From: Streptomyces xiamenensis
Lineage (GTDB): Bacteria > Actinomycetota > Actinomycetes > Streptomycetales > Streptomycetaceae
Assembly (NCBI RefSeq): GCF_000993785.3
Contig: NZ_CP009922.3
Span: 5,394,001 to 5,458,000 of the forward strand
Length of the DNA stretch: 64,000 bases
Reading direction: 5' to 3'
This document shows positions 31,607 through 40,587 of the stretch, piece after piece; within the stretch, counting starts at the first letter, position 1, and every line of letters begins with the position of its first letter. The position numbers and the translations under genes were made by a program. The notes beneath the pieces were generated by a model, which saw only the letters and a program-made list of their open reading frames with translations, was not told the DNA's origin and ran no database searches.

Positions 31607-33217
31607 ATGGCCCCCACCACCGCACACATCACCTGCCACGGGCTGACCTTCGGCCGGCCCGACGGCACCCCCCTCTTCGACGGCCTCGACCTGGCGCTGG
31701 GCCCCGGCCGCACCGGGCTGATCGGCGTGAACGGCTCCGGCAAGTCCACGCTGCTCCGGCTGATCGCGGGCGAACTCACCCCGGCGGCCGGCACCGTACG
31801 CGCCGCGGGCGACATCGGATACCTGCCGCAGAACCTCACCCTGGACACCTCGCGCCCGGTCGACGAGGTGCTGGGCATCGAGGGAACGCGTGCCGCCCTG
31901 CACGCCATCGAGTCCGGCGACGCCGACCCCGAGCACTTCGCGATGGTCGGCGACGACTGGGACATCGAGGAACGCACCCGGGCCGTCCTGGACGATCTCG
32001 GCCTGCACGACGTGGGCCTGGACCGTACGGTCGGCGAGATCTCCGGCGGCCAGAGCGTGCTGCTGCGGCTGGCCGCCCTGCTGCTGCGCCGCCCCGCCGT
32101 CCTGCTGCTGGACGAGCCCACCAACAACCTCGATCTGCGGGCCAGGCAACGGCTGTACGCGGCCGTCGACGCCTGGCGCGGGGTCCTGGTCGTGGTCAGC
32201 CACGACCGGGAACTCCTGGAACGCGTCGATGAGATCGCGGATCTGCGGGACGGCGAGGTGGTCCGCTTCGGCGGCACCCTGTCGGCGTACGAGGCGGCGG
32301 TCGCCGTCGAACAGGAGGCCGCCGAGCGGATGGTGCGGGCCGCCGAGGCCGATGTACGCCGGCAGCAGCGCGAACGCGTCGAGGCGCACGAGAAGCTGGC
32401 GCGCCGAGCAGCGGCCGGGCGCCGGTCGGCGCGGAGCGGGAGCCTGCCGAAGATCCTGGTGGGTGGCCGCGAACGCCAGGCCCAGCAGACCGCGGGCCGC
32501 ACCCGGGCCCTGCACGAGGACCGGCTCGCGGGCGCCCGGGAACGCCTGAAGGAGGCCGAGTCCGCCGTCCGGGACGACGCCGAGATCCGCGTGGAACTGC
32601 CGGCCACCGAGGTACCGGCGCGGCGGCGGGTGCTGACCCTGGCCGACCTGGTGCCGCGGCACGGCGCCCGCGCCGATCTCCAGGTGCTCGGCCCCGAACG
32701 GATCGCCCTGACCGGTGGCAACGGATCGGGCAAGACCACCTTGCTGCGCACCATCACCGGGGAACTGGACCCGCTCTCGGGCGAGGCGCGGGTGCATGTG
32801 CCGCTGCGCTACCTGCCGCAGCGGCTGGATGTGCTGGACGACGAGCTCAGCGTGTACGAGAACGTGCGGCGTCTCGCGCCGCGGGTGCCGGGGCAGCGCA
32901 TCCGTGCCCAGCTGGCGCGGTTCCTGTTCCGGGCCGGGCGGGCCGATCAGGTCGCGGGCACCCTGTCCGGGGGCGAGCGGTTCCGTGCCTCGCTGGCCGC
33001 GCTGCTGCTGGCCGAGCCCGCCCCGCAACTGCTGTTGCTGGACGAGCCGACCAACAACCTGGACCTGGCCAGTGTCCGCCGGCTGACGGCGGCGCTCGAC
33101 GCGTACCGGGGCGCGCTGCTGGTCGCCAGCCACGATCTGCCGTTCCTGCGGGAGATCGGCATCACGCGCCGGCTGCGGGCCGAGGGGGAGGAACTGATGG
33201 AGGGCGAACCGCTGTAG
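31607..33217 (+). CDS. ABC-F family ATPase (ribosomal protection type)
   Basis: 536 residues with two ABC domains and no membrane segment. First domain: Walker A GVNGSGKST, signature ISGGQS, Walker B LLLDEPTNNLD, switch His in VVVSHDREL. A charged interdomain linker (~235-330, AEADVRRQQRERVEAHEKLARR) is the P-site-reaching arm of ABC-F proteins. Second domain: GGNGSGKTT, LSGGERFR, LLLDEPTNNLD, VASHDL. ABC-F proteins displace antibiotics from, or regulate, the ribosome. The closest style is the actinomycete self-resistance type (TlrC/OleB-like). The long structured leader is consistent with inducible expression. Confidence 0.94.
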   Translation: MAPTTAHITCHGLTFGRPDGTPLFDGLDLALGPGRTGLIGVNGSGKSTLLRLIAGELTPAAGTVRAAGDIGYLPQNLTLDTSRPVDEVLGIEGTRAALHAIESGDADPEHFAMVGDDWDIEERTRAVLDDLGLHDVGLDRTVGEISGGQSVLLRLAALLLRRPAVLLLDEPTNNLDLRARQRLYAAVDAWRGVLVVVSHDRELLERVDEIADLRDGEVVRFGGTLSAYEAAVAVEQEAAERMVRAAEADVRRQQRERVEAHEKLARRAAAGRRSARSGSLPKILVGGRERQAQQTAGRTRALHEDRLAGARERLKEAESAVRDDAEIRVELPATEVPARRRVLTLADLVPRHGARADLQVLGPERIALTGGNGSGKTTLLRTITGELDPLSGEARVHVPLRYLPQRLDVLDDELSVYENVRRLAPRVPGQRIRAQLARFLFRAGRADQVAGTLSGGERFRASLAALLLAEPAPQLLLLDEPTNNLDLASVRRLTAALDAYRGALLVASHDLPFLREIGITRRLRAEGEELMEGEPL

Positions 33218-33236
33218 GGGCGCCCGGACGTACGGC

Positions 33237-33268
33237 GGCCGGGGCGGTGGCCATCCACCGCCCCGGCC
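33237..33268 (+). terminator. Hairpin terminator after ABC-F gene
   Basis: Perfect 14-bp stem GGCCGGGGCGGTGG / CCACCGCCCCGGCC with loop CCAT, lying between convergent genes. Confidence 0.85.
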
Positions 33269-33295
33269 ACGGCCGCCTGGAGCCTGCTGGGGAGC

Positions 33296-33311
33296 GTCAG
33301 ACAGGACCTAG
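33296..33311. repeat. Solo copy of the MITE terminal repeat
   Basis: Reverse complement is CTAGGTCCTGTCTGAC, identical to the left 16 bp of the element at 2401. No partner end is found nearby. The CTAG supplies the TAG stop of the ABC exporter, as it does for the DUF397 gene at the other copy. Confidence 0.75.
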
Positions 33312-35074
33312 CCGAGCTGGTTCTTCTGGAGCCGCGCGTACGCACCGCCGCCGCGCATGAGTTCCTCGTGGCTGCCGATCTCCAGCACCTTGCCCTGGTC
33401 CATCACCACGATGCGGTCGGCGCCGCGGATGGTGGACAGCCGGTGGGCGACCACGAACACGGTGCGGCCGCGCATCAGACGGCTCATCGCCTCCTGCACC
33501 AGCGCCTCGGAGCGGGTGTCCAGTGCCGAGGTGGCCTCGTCCAGCACCAGGATGCGCGGGTCGCGGATGAGGGCCCGGGCGATGGCCAGACGCTGTCGCT
33601 GGCCGCCGGAGAGCCGGGCGCCGCGCTCGCCGACCACGGTGTCCAGACCGCTGGGCAGCCGGTCGACGAACTCCAGGGCGTTGGCGTCCCGCAGGGCCCG
33701 GCGCACCTGTTCCTCGTCCACCGTCTCCAGGCCGTAGCCGACGTTCTCCCGGATGGTGCCCTCGAAGAGCACCGACTCCTGCGGCACCACCGACAGGAAC
33801 CGCCGGTAACTGCGCAGGTCCAGGGTGGCCATGTCCCGGCCGTCCAGCGTGATCCGCCCGGAGACGGGCCGGATGAAGCCGATCAGCAGGTTGAGGATGG
33901 TGGACTTGCCGGCTCCAGAGGCTCCCACCAGGGCGATCGTTTCGCCCGGTGCCACCGACAGGCTGAAGCCGGTGACGGCCGCCTGTCCCTCGGTGTCGTA
34001 ACGGAAGCCCACCCGCTCGAAGTCGATGCGGCCGCCGACCTTCTCGATGCGCTGCTTGCCGTCGTTGACCTCCAGGTCGGGGTCCTCCAGCACCTCGCCG
34101 AGCGAGCGCACCGATTCGAGCCCTTTGGTGATGATCGGGGTCAGGCCCATCAGCACGGTCATGGAGGCGGTGAGGGTGGTGAAGAAGGTGGAGAGCATCA
34201 CCACGTCCCCGGGGGTCATCGGCAGCCAGGCGTAGTAGGCGACCAGCGCCGCCAGCGCCAGACAGCCGATGCCCAGGGCCTGCAGCAGGATCCAGGCCAG
34301 CGCGCCGAAGTGGCCGTTGAGCATGTCCAGGCGCAGGCCGGCGGTGAGCACGCTGCGCAGTGAGCCGTCCACCCGGGCGACCGCGGTGCGTTCCAGGCCG
34401 TGGGCCCGGGTGACGGGGATGAGCGAGGTCATCTCGCCCACACGGGAGGAAAGTTGCTCGACCTCGCGGCGGAACTGCGCGTTGTGCGAGCGCAGTCTGG
34501 CCCGCAGTCGCTGGACCAGCAGGGCGGCGGCGGGCACCACGATCAGGAACGCGGGCAGCGCGGCGGGGACCCGCAGGCCGATCACCGCGAGCCCGCCGGC
34601 CAGCGTCATGACGGCGTTCAGGCCGTTGTCCGAACTCTGCTGGACGGAGGTCTCGATGTTCTCCACGTCGCGGATGACCTTGGTCTGCAGCGCACTGGCG
34701 CTGACCCGGGAGTGGTAGCCGATGGACAGCTCCTGCATCCGCCGGCACAGGGCGGAGCGCAGCCCGGTGCCGGTGCGGCGGACACTGCCGTACAGACAGC
34801 GGATGTACAGCAGGTGCATTGGATAGTTGAGGGCCAGGACCACCGTCAGGACAGCGATGTTGGTGGCCAGGTCCGAGATCGGGCGCTGCTCCACCACGAT
34901 GTCGATGATGTTCGCGGTGACCAGCGGCAGCAGCCAGACCGGGGAGTGCTTGACGCCGAACGCGAGCACGGCGACCAGCAGCCGGGCCCGGTCCTCTCGG
35001 AAGAGGTAGGCGAGGGTCCGTACGGGGTGTTCACCCCGATAGCGGTGCTCCAGGGGGCCTTGCGGCAGAGCCAT
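33308..35074 (-). CDS. ABC exporter, fused membrane and ATPase domains
   Basis: 588 residues from an ATG with GGAGGG 8 nt upstream. The N-terminal six-helix transmembrane domain (about 20-320) is followed by an ATPase: Walker A GASGAGKST (~385), LSGGQRQRLAIAR (~490), Walker B ILVLDEATSALD, and VVAHRLSTIRGADRIVV. It is a type IV (MsbA-like) half-transporter that works as a homodimer or with a partner; no second half-gene is adjacent. Substrate unknown. Its stop codon lies in a CTAG that begins a 16-bp copy of the MITE end. Confidence 0.94.
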   Translation of the reverse strand: MALPQGPLEHRYRGEHPVRTLAYLFREDRARLLVAVLAFGVKHSPVWLLPLVTANIIDIVVEQRPISDLATNIAVLTVVLALNYPMHLLYIRCLYGSVRRTGTGLRSALCRRMQELSIGYHSRVSASALQTKVIRDVENIETSVQQSSDNGLNAVMTLAGGLAVIGLRVPAALPAFLIVVPAAALLVQRLRARLRSHNAQFRREVEQLSSRVGEMTSLIPVTRAHGLERTAVARVDGSLRSVLTAGLRLDMLNGHFGALAWILLQALGIGCLALAALVAYYAWLPMTPGDVVMLSTFFTTLTASMTVLMGLTPIITKGLESVRSLGEVLEDPDLEVNDGKQRIEKVGGRIDFERVGFRYDTEGQAAVTGFSLSVAPGETIALVGASGAGKSTILNLLIGFIRPVSGRITLDGRDMATLDLRSYRRFLSVVPQESVLFEGTIRENVGYGLETVDEEQVRRALRDANALEFVDRLPSGLDTVVGERGARLSGGQRQRLAIARALIRDPRILVLDEATSALDTRSEALVQEAMSRLMRGRTVFVVAHRLSTIRGADRIVVMDQGKVLEIGSHEELMRGGGAYARLQKNQLG

Positions 35075-35308
35075 GAATGCAGCCCTCCAAAAGCCAGGGG
35101 GAATGGGTCGCGGGGACCTTGCCCCCCTTGGCCGTCGAACAGTCGCCGAAATTGTGATGGCAAGCGCTCTTGGTCACTTTGATGATGCTTTGGGGTATTT
35201 CATTGGGGTCTTTGCGCAACGATGCGCCCGGCCGGTCGAGTGACAGCCAGGTTTTGTCATAAAGCAAGCTGAGATGAAAAGAAGCGGTCAGAATCCGCTG
35301 AGGATCCT

Positions 35309-35830
35309 ATGAATTGCGCTCATTCGGTCATGCCGCGCTGGCACATGCCAAGACTCGGAAAGATGGACAGCCGATCAGGTGCCGCGCCGCACCCCACCGC
35401 CCCCGCCGCGTCCGGTGATCCGGGCGTCTGGCGCCTCACCGCCGCCCCCGTCGACGCCTCCGTACCGCTGATCCGGCACGCGGTGCGCGACCTCCTGCAC
35501 CGCCGGCACATCCCGCTGAGCGCCGACCGGATGGGCTCACTGCTGCTGATCGTCTCCGAGCTGGTCACCAACGCCGTACGGCACGCCGCCCTGCTCACCC
35601 CGCAGATCGGCATCGAGGTCGCGCTCACCCCCGGCCGGGTCCGGATCGCCGTCGAGGACGGCCACCCGTACCGGCCCAAGGCCCTGGAGGCCAGGGTCGA
35701 ACACACCAGCGGACGCGGACTGCTGCTGGTGAAGATCGTCACACACGAGGCCGGCGGCACCTGCGGCGTGGACGCCACCGCCGCCGGCGGAAAGATCATC
35801 TGGGCCGAACTGCCCTGGGACCGCTACTGA
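35309..35830 (+). CDS. ATP-binding (HATPase_c_2) anti-sigma-like regulator
   Basis: 173 residues from an ATG 4-5 nt after GAGGA; a later ATG at 35363 would trim a poorly conserved leader. GHKL ATPase with GVWRLTAAPVDASVPLIRHAVRDLL, N-box MGSLLLIVSELVTNAVRHA, G1 region VRIAVEDGHPYRPK, and HTSGRGLLLVKIVTHEAGG. It is the third RsbW-like protein in the window. No sigma or anti-anti-sigma partner is adjacent. The 234-bp upstream gap is AT-rich and probably holds divergent promoters for it and the ABC exporter. Confidence 0.9.
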   Translation: MNCAHSVMPRWHMPRLGKMDSRSGAAPHPTAPAASGDPGVWRLTAAPVDASVPLIRHAVRDLLHRRHIPLSADRMGSLLLIVSELVTNAVRHAALLTPQIGIEVALTPGRVRIAVEDGHPYRPKALEARVEHTSGRGLLLVKIVTHEAGGTCGVDATAAGGKIIWAELPWDRY

Positions 35831-35838
35831 CCAGGGTT

Positions 35839-36408
35839 TCACCAGCCGGCGGCCGGCCCCGTCACCGCCCGGATCCCCGGACGCGCCGCGTCCAGCACCG
35901 TCATGAACCAGGCCGAGAACGGCGCCCGCTCGTGCCGGCGCGCCAGCTCCTGCGGCGTGACGAAAGCGGTGTCACCGACCTCCGAGGGATCGGGCCGCAC
36001 CTCCTGCTCCAGGACCCCGGCGAACAGATGGTTGAACTCCTGCTCCACCAGACCCGACTGCGGGTCGGGGTGGTTGTAGCGCACCGTGCCCGCCTCCCGC
36101 AGCAGCACCGGTGAGACCCCCAGCTCCTCCGCGGTGCGCCGCGCCGCCGCGACGAACGGCGGCTCCCCGGGCAGCGGATGCCCGCAGCACGTGTTGGACC
36201 ACACTCCGGGGGAGTGGTACTTCCCCAGTGCCCGGCGCTGGAGCAGCAGCCGCCCCGCCGGATCGAACAGGAACACCGAGAACGCCCGGTGCAACTGCCC
36301 CGGCGCCTGATGGGCGGCGAGCTTCTCCGCCGTGCCGATGGTCCGGCCCGCCTCGTCGACCAGCTCCAGCATGATCGGATCCACACTTACGTCCTTGCTG
36401 TCGGGCAT
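35839..36408 (-). CDS. idi: Isopentenyl-diphosphate delta-isomerase, type I
   Basis: 189 residues from the ATG at 36408 (GAAGG upstream). A Nudix-fold, metal-dependent enzyme that interconverts IPP and DMAPP. Active-site Cys in WSNTCCGHPLPGE (~70), the Nudix-like AARRTAEELGVSP, the metal/acid region VEQEFNHLFAG (~125), and the C-terminal FSAWFM. Length is typical of Streptomyces Idi. It supplies DMAPP for the polyprenyl and squalene genes 10-14 kb downstream. It stands alone and is convergent with the ATPase gene. Confidence 0.94.
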   Translation of the reverse strand: MPDSKDVSVDPIMLELVDEAGRTIGTAEKLAAHQAPGQLHRAFSVFLFDPAGRLLLQRRALGKYHSPGVWSNTCCGHPLPGEPPFVAAARRTAEELGVSPVLLREAGTVRYNHPDPQSGLVEQEFNHLFAGVLEQEVRPDPSEVGDTAFVTPQELARRHERAPFSAWFMTVLDAARPGIRAVTGPAAGW

Positions 36409-36475
36409 GGTCACCTTCTCGGGCTGTATCGCGTGCTTCCCGCGAGGTTATCCCGGGCGGCCGGAGCCCCTTGAC

Positions 36476-37417
36476 TCAGTGGCACAGGCGGGGCTCATGA
36501 GCCGCATGCCCGTGCGGTTCCAGCTGGAACGTGCAGTGCTCCACGTCGAAGTGCTCACCCAGGCATCCCTGGAGCTCGTGCAGCAACCGCTCGTGCCCCA
36601 CCGCGTCCAGCGTCTCCCGGCTCACCACCACGTGCGCCGACAGCACCGGCATGCCCGATGTGATCGTCCACACATGGAGATCGTGCAGATCCGTCACCCC
36701 CGGCAGATCCATGATGTGCCGCCGCACCGCCGCGATGTCCACGTCCTTGGGTGCCGCCTCCAGCAGCACCTCCAGCGCCTCCCGGGCCAGCTTCACCGTC
36801 CTGGGCACGATCAGCAGCGCGATGAACAGCGAGGCGATGGTGTCCGCCCGCTGCCAGCCGGTGGTCCAGATCACCAGTGCCGCGATCACCACCGCCACCG
36901 ACCCCAGGGTGTCCGCCAGCACCTCCAGGAACGCGCCGCGCACGTTCAGCGACTCCCGCTGCCCGCGCATCAGCAGTGAGAGCGACACCAGGTTCAGCAG
37001 CAGGCCCGTCACACCGAAGACGATCGTCAGCCCGCCGGGCACCTCGGTCGGCTCCCGCAGCCGGTGCACCGCCTCGTACAGGATGTAGCCGCCCACTCCC
37101 AGCAGCAGCACACAGTTCACCAGCGCCGCGAGGATCTCCACCCGGGCCAGGCCGAACGTACGGTGCTCACTGGTGGGCCGGTTCGCCACATGGATCGCCA
37201 GCAGCGCCAGCGCGATGCCCACCCCGTCCGTCGCCACGTGCCCGGCGTCCGCCAGCAGCGCCAGCGACCCGGTCAGCCAGGCGCCGACCAGCTGGGCGAC
37301 CAGCAGCACCACCGCGATGAGCAGCGCGATCAGCAGCCGTCCCCGGTACGCGGTGCCGGCCGTGCCCCGGCCGTGCCCGTGACCGGACGCCCCCCCGTGA
37401 CTGTGTCCCGCTCCCAT
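36476..37417 (-). CDS. Cation diffusion facilitator (zinc-type, CzcD/ZitB-like)
   Basis: 313 residues. The His-rich N-terminus HSHGGASGHGHG can bind metal. Six membrane helices, with metal-site helices LLADAGHVATDGVGIALAL (helix 2, HxxxD) and FLEVLADTLGSVAVVIAAL (helix 5, D/xxxD) giving the HD-DD-type zinc site of this subgroup. C-terminal cytoplasmic domain about 215-300 (VTDLHDLHVWTITSGMPVLSAHVVV), with a final His-rich tail PHGHAAHEPRLCH. CDF proteins export Zn2+ (and Co2+/Cd2+) by proton antiport. It follows galE on the same strand with a 146-bp gap containing a palindrome. Confidence 0.95.
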   Translation of the reverse strand: MGAGHSHGGASGHGHGRGTAGTAYRGRLLIALLIAVVLLVAQLVGAWLTGSLALLADAGHVATDGVGIALALLAIHVANRPTSEHRTFGLARVEILAALVNCVLLLGVGGYILYEAVHRLREPTEVPGGLTIVFGVTGLLLNLVSLSLLMRGQRESLNVRGAFLEVLADTLGSVAVVIAALVIWTTGWQRADTIASLFIALLIVPRTVKLAREALEVLLEAAPKDVDIAAVRRHIMDLPGVTDLHDLHVWTITSGMPVLSAHVVVSRETLDAVGHERLLHELQGCLGEHFDVEHCTFQLEPHGHAAHEPRLCH

Positions 37418-37520
37418 GGAAACGACCCTCCGTAACGTGACCGGGGCAGCCCGGTGGGCCGCCTCTCCGCCGGCGTTTCACGCGCCAAGTGAACTACGGG
37501 AGGGGGGTATGTGCAACGCG

Positions 37521-37534
37521 ACGGTGAACACCGT
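37521..37534. promoter_or_regulatory. Palindrome ACGGTG-AA-CACCGT before CDF gene
   Basis: Perfect 6-bp arms in the 146-bp gap between galE and the CDF transporter, about 104 bp before the CDF ATG. It could bind a metal-responsive regulator or be part of the galE terminator. Confidence 0.4.
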
Positions 37535-37563
37535 TGTCATGTGCTCTGACCTGCGGATTTCTC

Positions 37564-38535
37564 CTACGCCTTGGGGTGGTGGAACCGCCAGCCCTGCCAC
37601 GCGGAGGACACCATCTCGGCCAGCGAGTACGAGGCGGAGAAGCCCAGCACTTCCTCGGCCCGTGCCACCGACGCCACCACCTTCGCCGGATCCCCGGGGC
37701 GCCGGTCGACCACCTTGGGCGCCGGCTTCCTCAGCCCCGTGACGTCCGCGACGAGATCGGCGATCTCCCGCACCGAGGCGCCCGTGCCGGTGCCGATGTT
37801 CACCGTCAGGTCCCGCCCCGGATCGGTCAGCGCCCGGGCCGCCGCCAGGTGCGCGTCCGCCAGATCCGCGACATGGACGTAGTCCCGCACCCCCGTGCCG
37901 TCCGGCGTCGGATAGTCGTCGCCGAAGATCAGCGGCGCCTCGCCCCGGGTCAGCCGTCCGAAGAACATCGGGATGATGTTGAACTCCCCGGTGTCCGCCA
38001 GCGCCGGCTCGCGCGCCCCGGCCACGTTGAAATACCGCAGATTGGCCGTGGCGATGCCGTGCGCCCGCCCCGCCGCCCGCACCAGCCACTCGCCGGCCAG
38101 CTTCGTCTCCCCGTACGGGTTCACCGGCACGCACGGAGTGTCCTCCGTCACCAGCTCCACGTCCGGGGTGCCGTACACCGCCGCGGAGGAGGAGAAGACG
38201 AACCGCCCCACCCCGGCCGCCACCACCGCCTCCAGCAGCACCGTCAGCCCGTGCACGTTGTCGCGGTAGTAGCCCAGCGGCTGCTCCACCGATTCCCCCG
38301 GCTGCTTGCGCGCCGCCAGGTGCACCACCCCGGTGACCTCGTAATCGGACAGCACCCGGTCCAGCAGCGGCCGGTCGAGCACCGAACCCCGGCCCACCGG
38401 AACTCCCTTGGGCAGCCGGTCGTCCATTCCCGTGGAGAAGTTGTCCAGCACGACCACCCGCTCACCCGCCGCGGTCATGGCGTGCACCACATGTGCCCCG
38501 ATGTAACCGGCTCCGCCGGTGATCAGCCAGGTCAT
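37564..38535 (-). CDS. galE: UDP-glucose 4-epimerase
   Basis: 323 residues from MTWLITGGAGYIGAHVVHAM. Rossmann GGAGYIG at 7-13, catalytic Ser-Tyr-Lys set in VFSSSAAVYG (~118-127) and NPYGETK (~142-148), RYFNVAGA near 172. Interconverts UDP-glucose and UDP-galactose with bound NAD. It is divergent from the glycopolymer operon (38746) and may supply activated sugars to the GT2 enzyme there. The gap between them holds divergent promoters. Confidence 0.95.
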   Translation of the reverse strand: MTWLITGGAGYIGAHVVHAMTAAGERVVVLDNFSTGMDDRLPKGVPVGRGSVLDRPLLDRVLSDYEVTGVVHLAARKQPGESVEQPLGYYRDNVHGLTVLLEAVVAAGVGRFVFSSSAAVYGTPDVELVTEDTPCVPVNPYGETKLAGEWLVRAAGRAHGIATANLRYFNVAGAREPALADTGEFNIIPMFFGRLTRGEAPLIFGDDYPTPDGTGVRDYVHVADLADAHLAAARALTDPGRDLTVNIGTGTGASVREIADLVADVTGLRKPAPKVVDRRPGDPAKVVASVARAEEVLGFSASYSLAEMVSSAWQGWRFHHPKA

Positions 38536-38660
38536 GATCGCCAGCCTATCCGGCCCGCCACACGGCGTGCGTACCGTAGCCGCACTGTCGCGTAGTGTCA
38601 TCACCGGCGCCGGTTTTGCCTCTTGGATGAACTCGGGGTTTCCTGACCACGACGCCATGC

Positions 38661-38688
38661 TTGCCGCACGATGGCGATCGGATAATCT
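38661..38688 (+). promoter_or_regulatory. Probable promoter of glycopolymer operon
   Basis: TTGCCG (38661-38666), 16-bp spacer, TAATCT (38683-38688). It is followed by a ~50-nt leader and AAGGAG at 38731-38736. It looks like a HrdB-type housekeeping promoter. Confidence 0.6.
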
Positions 38689-38745
38689 CTGCCCTCGTGC
38701 AGCCCGTACGCAAGCGGGTTCTGCCCCCTCAAGGAGTGAGTTCAG

Positions 38746-40587
38746 CTGTCGACCGCGATTCTCACCGGTCCGCCCGTTCCCGGGTCTGTGCTCGGAGCCG
38801 ACCTGACCGCGCTGGGATTCACCGTCACGGTGGCCGGCGGCACCACCGCGCTCGGCGCCGTCCTCGCGGACGTCGCACCCGGTGAACGCGTCGCCCTGAT
38901 CGACCCGCGCTTCGCCGGACACCGGCACAGCCTGCGCCTGGCACTCACCGACCCGCGCTTCACCGCCGCCGCCGTGCCCGGCGCGCTCACCGTCACCGCG
39001 GCGGCCCGCGGCGCCCTCGCCGCCGCCGTCGAGCGTACAAGCGCCCAGGTGCCCGCCGGTACCGGCGCCGGCACCACCGACGAGGACCAGGACATCCTCG
39101 TCGACACCCTCACCGAGCGGCTGGCCGAGGCCGGCTGCGCCGTGCACCGCCCCGAACTGGGCCCGCTCACGGCCACCGTGCCCCGCACCGACGACGAACG
39201 CGCCACGGCCGCCGCCGCCGTCGCCGCCACCGACGAGGAAGCGGTCCGGCTGCGCTCCGCCGTCAAGTCCCGCGACGGCTTCTTCACCACCCACCTGGTC
39301 AGCCCCTACTCCCGCTACCTGGCCCGCTGGTGCGCCCGGCGCGGCCTCACCCCCAACCAGGTCACCACCGCCTCCCTGTTCACCGCGCTCATCGCGGCCG
39401 GCTGCGCCGCCACCGGCACCCGCGCCGGCTTCGTCGCGGCCGGCGCGCTGCTGCTGTTCTCCTTCGTGCTGGACTGCACCGACGGCCAGCTCGCCCGCTA
39501 CGCGCTCAAGTACTCCACCCTCGGCGCCTGGCTGGACGCCACCTTCGACCGCGCCAAGGAGTACGCCTACTACGCCGGCCTCGCCCTCGGCGCGGCCCGC
39601 GGCGGCGAGGACGTGTGGGCGCTGGCGCTGGGCGCCATGATCCTCCAGACCTGCCGCCACATCGTCGACTTCTCCTTCAACGAGGCCAACGCCGCCACCA
39701 CCGGCACCGGTTCCGGCAGCGCCTCCAGCCCCGCCGCCGCCCTCTCCGGCCGGCTGGACTCCATCGGCTGGACCGTGTGGGCCCGCCGCATGATCGTGCT
39801 GCCCATCGGCGAGCGCTGGGCCCTGATCGCCGTGCTCACCGCGCTCACCACCCCCCGCATCACCCTGATCGTCCTGATGGCCGCCGGTGGCTTCGCCGCC
39901 TGCTACACCACCGCCGGCCGCCTGCTGCGCTCCCGCCGCAAGGCCACCGGCGGCCAGGACGCCGCCCGCGCCCTGGCCGGGCTCACCGACAACGGCCCGC
40001 TCGCCGAGGCCGCCGCCCGCCTGCCCCTGCCCGGGGCCGGCGGCGCGCTGAGCGCCCCGCTGTGGGCCGGGCTCGGCACCGTCGCGCTGATCGGCATACT
40101 CCTGCTGCCCGGCGTCGCCGGCGGCTGGGCCGCGCTCGGCGCGGCAGCCTTCTACGCGCTGTGCGCGGGCCGCGCCACCGCCGCCCCACTGACCCGCCCG
40201 CTGGACTGGCTGCTGCCCCCGCTGTTCCGCGCGGGGGAGTACGGCGCGGTGCTGATCCTCGCCGCCCGCAGCGACAGCCCCGGCGCCCTGCCCGCCGCCT
40301 TCGGCCTGCTGGCCGCGGTCGCCTACCACCACTACGACACCGTCTACCGGCTGCGCGGCGGCGCCGGGGCACCCCCGCGCGCCCTGGTGCGCGCGGCCGG
40401 CGGCCACGAGGGCCGCACCCTGCTGGTGGTCGCGGCAGCCGCCGCGTTCACCGGCACCGACACCTTCACCCTCGCGCTGACGGTCCTCGCGGGGGCCCTC
40501 GCGCTGCTGGTGCTGGCGGAGAGCATCCGTTTCTGGATCTCCTCCGCCGCACCCGCCGTACACGATGAGACAGGAGAACCCGCATGA
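38746..40587 (+). CDS. DUF5941 CDP-alcohol phosphatidyltransferase (glycopolymer operon 1)
   Basis: 613 residues if read from CTG 38746 (AAGGAG 9 nt upstream; reads STAILTGPPVPGS, the expected family start). The first conventional start is GTG 38788, and the frame is stopped just before the CTG. The N-terminal ~170 residues are nucleotidyltransferase-like but lack a clear active site. The central CDP-alcohol phosphotransferase motif is complete: DCTDGQLARYALKYSTLG followed by AWLDATFD, giving all four Asp. C-terminal ~200 residues are membrane helices (DUF5941). It transfers a phospho-alcohol from a CDP-linked donor to an acceptor at the membrane. It overlaps the next gene by 4 nt. Confidence 0.88.
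   Translation: MSTAILTGPPVPGSVLGADLTALGFTVTVAGGTTALGAVLADVAPGERVALIDPRFAGHRHSLRLALTDPRFTAAAVPGALTVTAAARGALAAAVERTSAQVPAGTGAGTTDEDQDILVDTLTERLAEAGCAVHRPELGPLTATVPRTDDERATAAAAVAATDEEAVRLRSAVKSRDGFFTTHLVSPYSRYLARWCARRGLTPNQVTTASLFTALIAAGCAATGTRAGFVAAGALLLFSFVLDCTDGQLARYALKYSTLGAWLDATFDRAKEYAYYAGLALGAARGGEDVWALALGAMILQTCRHIVDFSFNEANAATTGTGSGSASSPAAALSGRLDSIGWTVWARRMIVLPIGERWALIAVLTALTTPRITLIVLMAAGGFAACYTTAGRLLRSRRKATGGQDAARALAGLTDNGPLAEAAARLPLPGAGGALSAPLWAGLGTVALIGILLLPGVAGGWAALGAAAFYALCAGRATAAPLTRPLDWLLPPLFRAGEYGAVLILAARSDSPGALPAAFGLLAAVAYHHYDTVYRLRGGAGAPPRALVRAAGGHEGRTLLVVAAAAAFTGTDTFTLALTVLAGALALLVLAESIRFWISSAAPAVHDETGEPA

Noticed and set aside
33308..35074. Lipid A exporter MsbA as specific name for the ABC exporter
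   Set aside because: Only the general fold is shared. Gram-positive relatives are multidrug or peptide exporters, so no specific substrate is claimed.
37564..40563. Very long minus-strand open frame (999 codons) opposite the DUF5941 gene and continuing into galE
   Set aside because: High-GC antisense shadow: low-complexity Gly/Gln/Val/Ala-rich translation with no domain. Only its last 324 codons (galE) are real.
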